Source: Panorpa germanica (lineage: Eukaryota > Arthropoda > Insecta > Mecoptera > Panorpidae). Taken from it: a stretch of DNA of 64,000 nt. Position 1 is the first letter of the stretch. Each line of letters starts with the position of its first letter. Positions 63,416 to 64,000 of this stretch are shown here, one piece after another. The notes beneath the pieces were generated by a model, which saw nothing but the letters and a program-made list of their open reading frames with translations, made no database searches and was not told the DNA's origin. The position numbers and the translations under genes are program-made. The stretch spans positions 11,236,603-11,300,602 of the forward strand of contig OY783211.1 of the NCBI GenBank assembly GCA_963678705.1. The letters are read 5' to 3'.

Positions 63416-63489
63416 TTTACAAGTGTTTATTTATTAAATTAATAACACAAAACATTTTTATTTTATTATTTCTTTTAATCGAAACAAAC

Positions 63490-63632
63490 ACACCACTACA
63501 TCCTAGCTGCCATATTGGTTCTAAATATTGAGTGTTCTGTTTCTGTTCTTGCTTGTTAGTTATTCTTCGGCTGCCGCTGTTTTCACCTACACCTGTGCCC
63601 TTCTCTTTAATACTTTTGTTTGAGACTGTCAT
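63490..63632 (-). CDS. Possible first coding exon of an unrecognised gene
   Basis: The minus-strand ATG at 63632 has the strong context CCGCCGCCATGACAG and opens a frame MTVSNKSIKEKGTGVGENSG, then SRRITNKQEQKQNTQYLEPI and WQLGCSG, with a GTGTGT donor-like site near 63490. It is hydrophilic and basic, probably cytosolic or nuclear if real. On the opposite strand an ATG in the same CpG-rich patch reads MAAGSAKIQLHLYISEF before a stop. No domain is recognised, and following exons were not found. Confidence 0.35.
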
Positions 63633-63649
63633 GGCGGCGGGTTCAGCTA

Positions 63650-64000
63650 AGATTCAACTACACTTATACATTTCAGAATTTTAATGACGTCATGTATTTA
63701 AAATTAAAAATATTTGTTGATAAATTTATATATCAAGCACGATATTCATTAATGATTTGATTCTATCTCGTGAATATTAATTAAGTTAGAGAACAAACCA
63801 TTTCACGGAATTTACTGCAGACACAAACCTTAATGAATAACTACAAATGTATTTATTAATTAGTACATACATTTTGCGTAATTAAATATTTAATTAAATG
63901 AAATATATTTACAAATATTGTTTAGATAGAAGTATCATTTCGATTGTTTCAAATTAAGTAAGACATGTATTATCAGTCGAATAAAATAATATGTAGAACT
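63650..64000. other. AT-rich end of window
   Basis: No feature seen; possible promoter-side sequence of the frame at 63632. Confidence 0.4.

Overview
This is a strongly AT-rich stretch of animal nuclear DNA, almost certainly from an insect. The evidence is short exons with consensus GT/AG splice sites, a receptor phosphatase of the Ptp10D/Ptp4E type, and a dense population of small DNA transposons, a Helitron and LINE tails. The order cannot be fixed from the sequence. LINE tails ending in this kind of Cys/His motif are ones I associate with wasps, bees and ants, but I hold that loosely.

Region 1 (818-11205, minus strand) is one well supported gene, a receptor-type tyrosine phosphatase orthologous to Ptp10D. 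Seventeen consecutive coding exons can be joined with all phases agreeing, giving 1536 codons plus one base. They encode twelve fibronectin type III repeats, a transmembrane helix, a juxtamembrane region and one complete, apparently active phosphatase domain. The last coding exon or exons (C-terminal tail) lie beyond the left edge. The signal-peptide exon is not certain; the best candidate is a CpG-rich patch with a TATA box at about 15.15-15.30 kb. A LINE tail has inserted exactly at one splice donor of this gene, and its 15-base target duplication copied the donor.

Region 2 (about 11.2-28 kb) has no convincing gene apart from that candidate first exon. It holds AT-rich filler, a 608-base near-perfect foldback element flanked by TTAA, other small inverted-repeat elements, LINE tails, and an unexplained GC-rich island near 21.7 kb.

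Region 3 (about 28-64 kb) is also mostly repeats: a Helitron, hAT-like elements, several families of miniature inverted-repeat elements present in two or three copies, more LINE tails and simple repeats. A few coding-like segments stand out: a Ser/Pro-rich terminal exon with a stop codon and poly(A) signal at 28.5-28.65 kb, and a possible first exon with a strong start context at 63.5-63.63 kb, both on the minus strand. Whether these belong to one gene, to different genes or to chance cannot be settled here.

No tRNA, rRNA, CRISPR array, virus or bacterial operon was seen. Coordinates of the phosphatase exons are firm; edges of most repeats are approximate unless target duplications are described.
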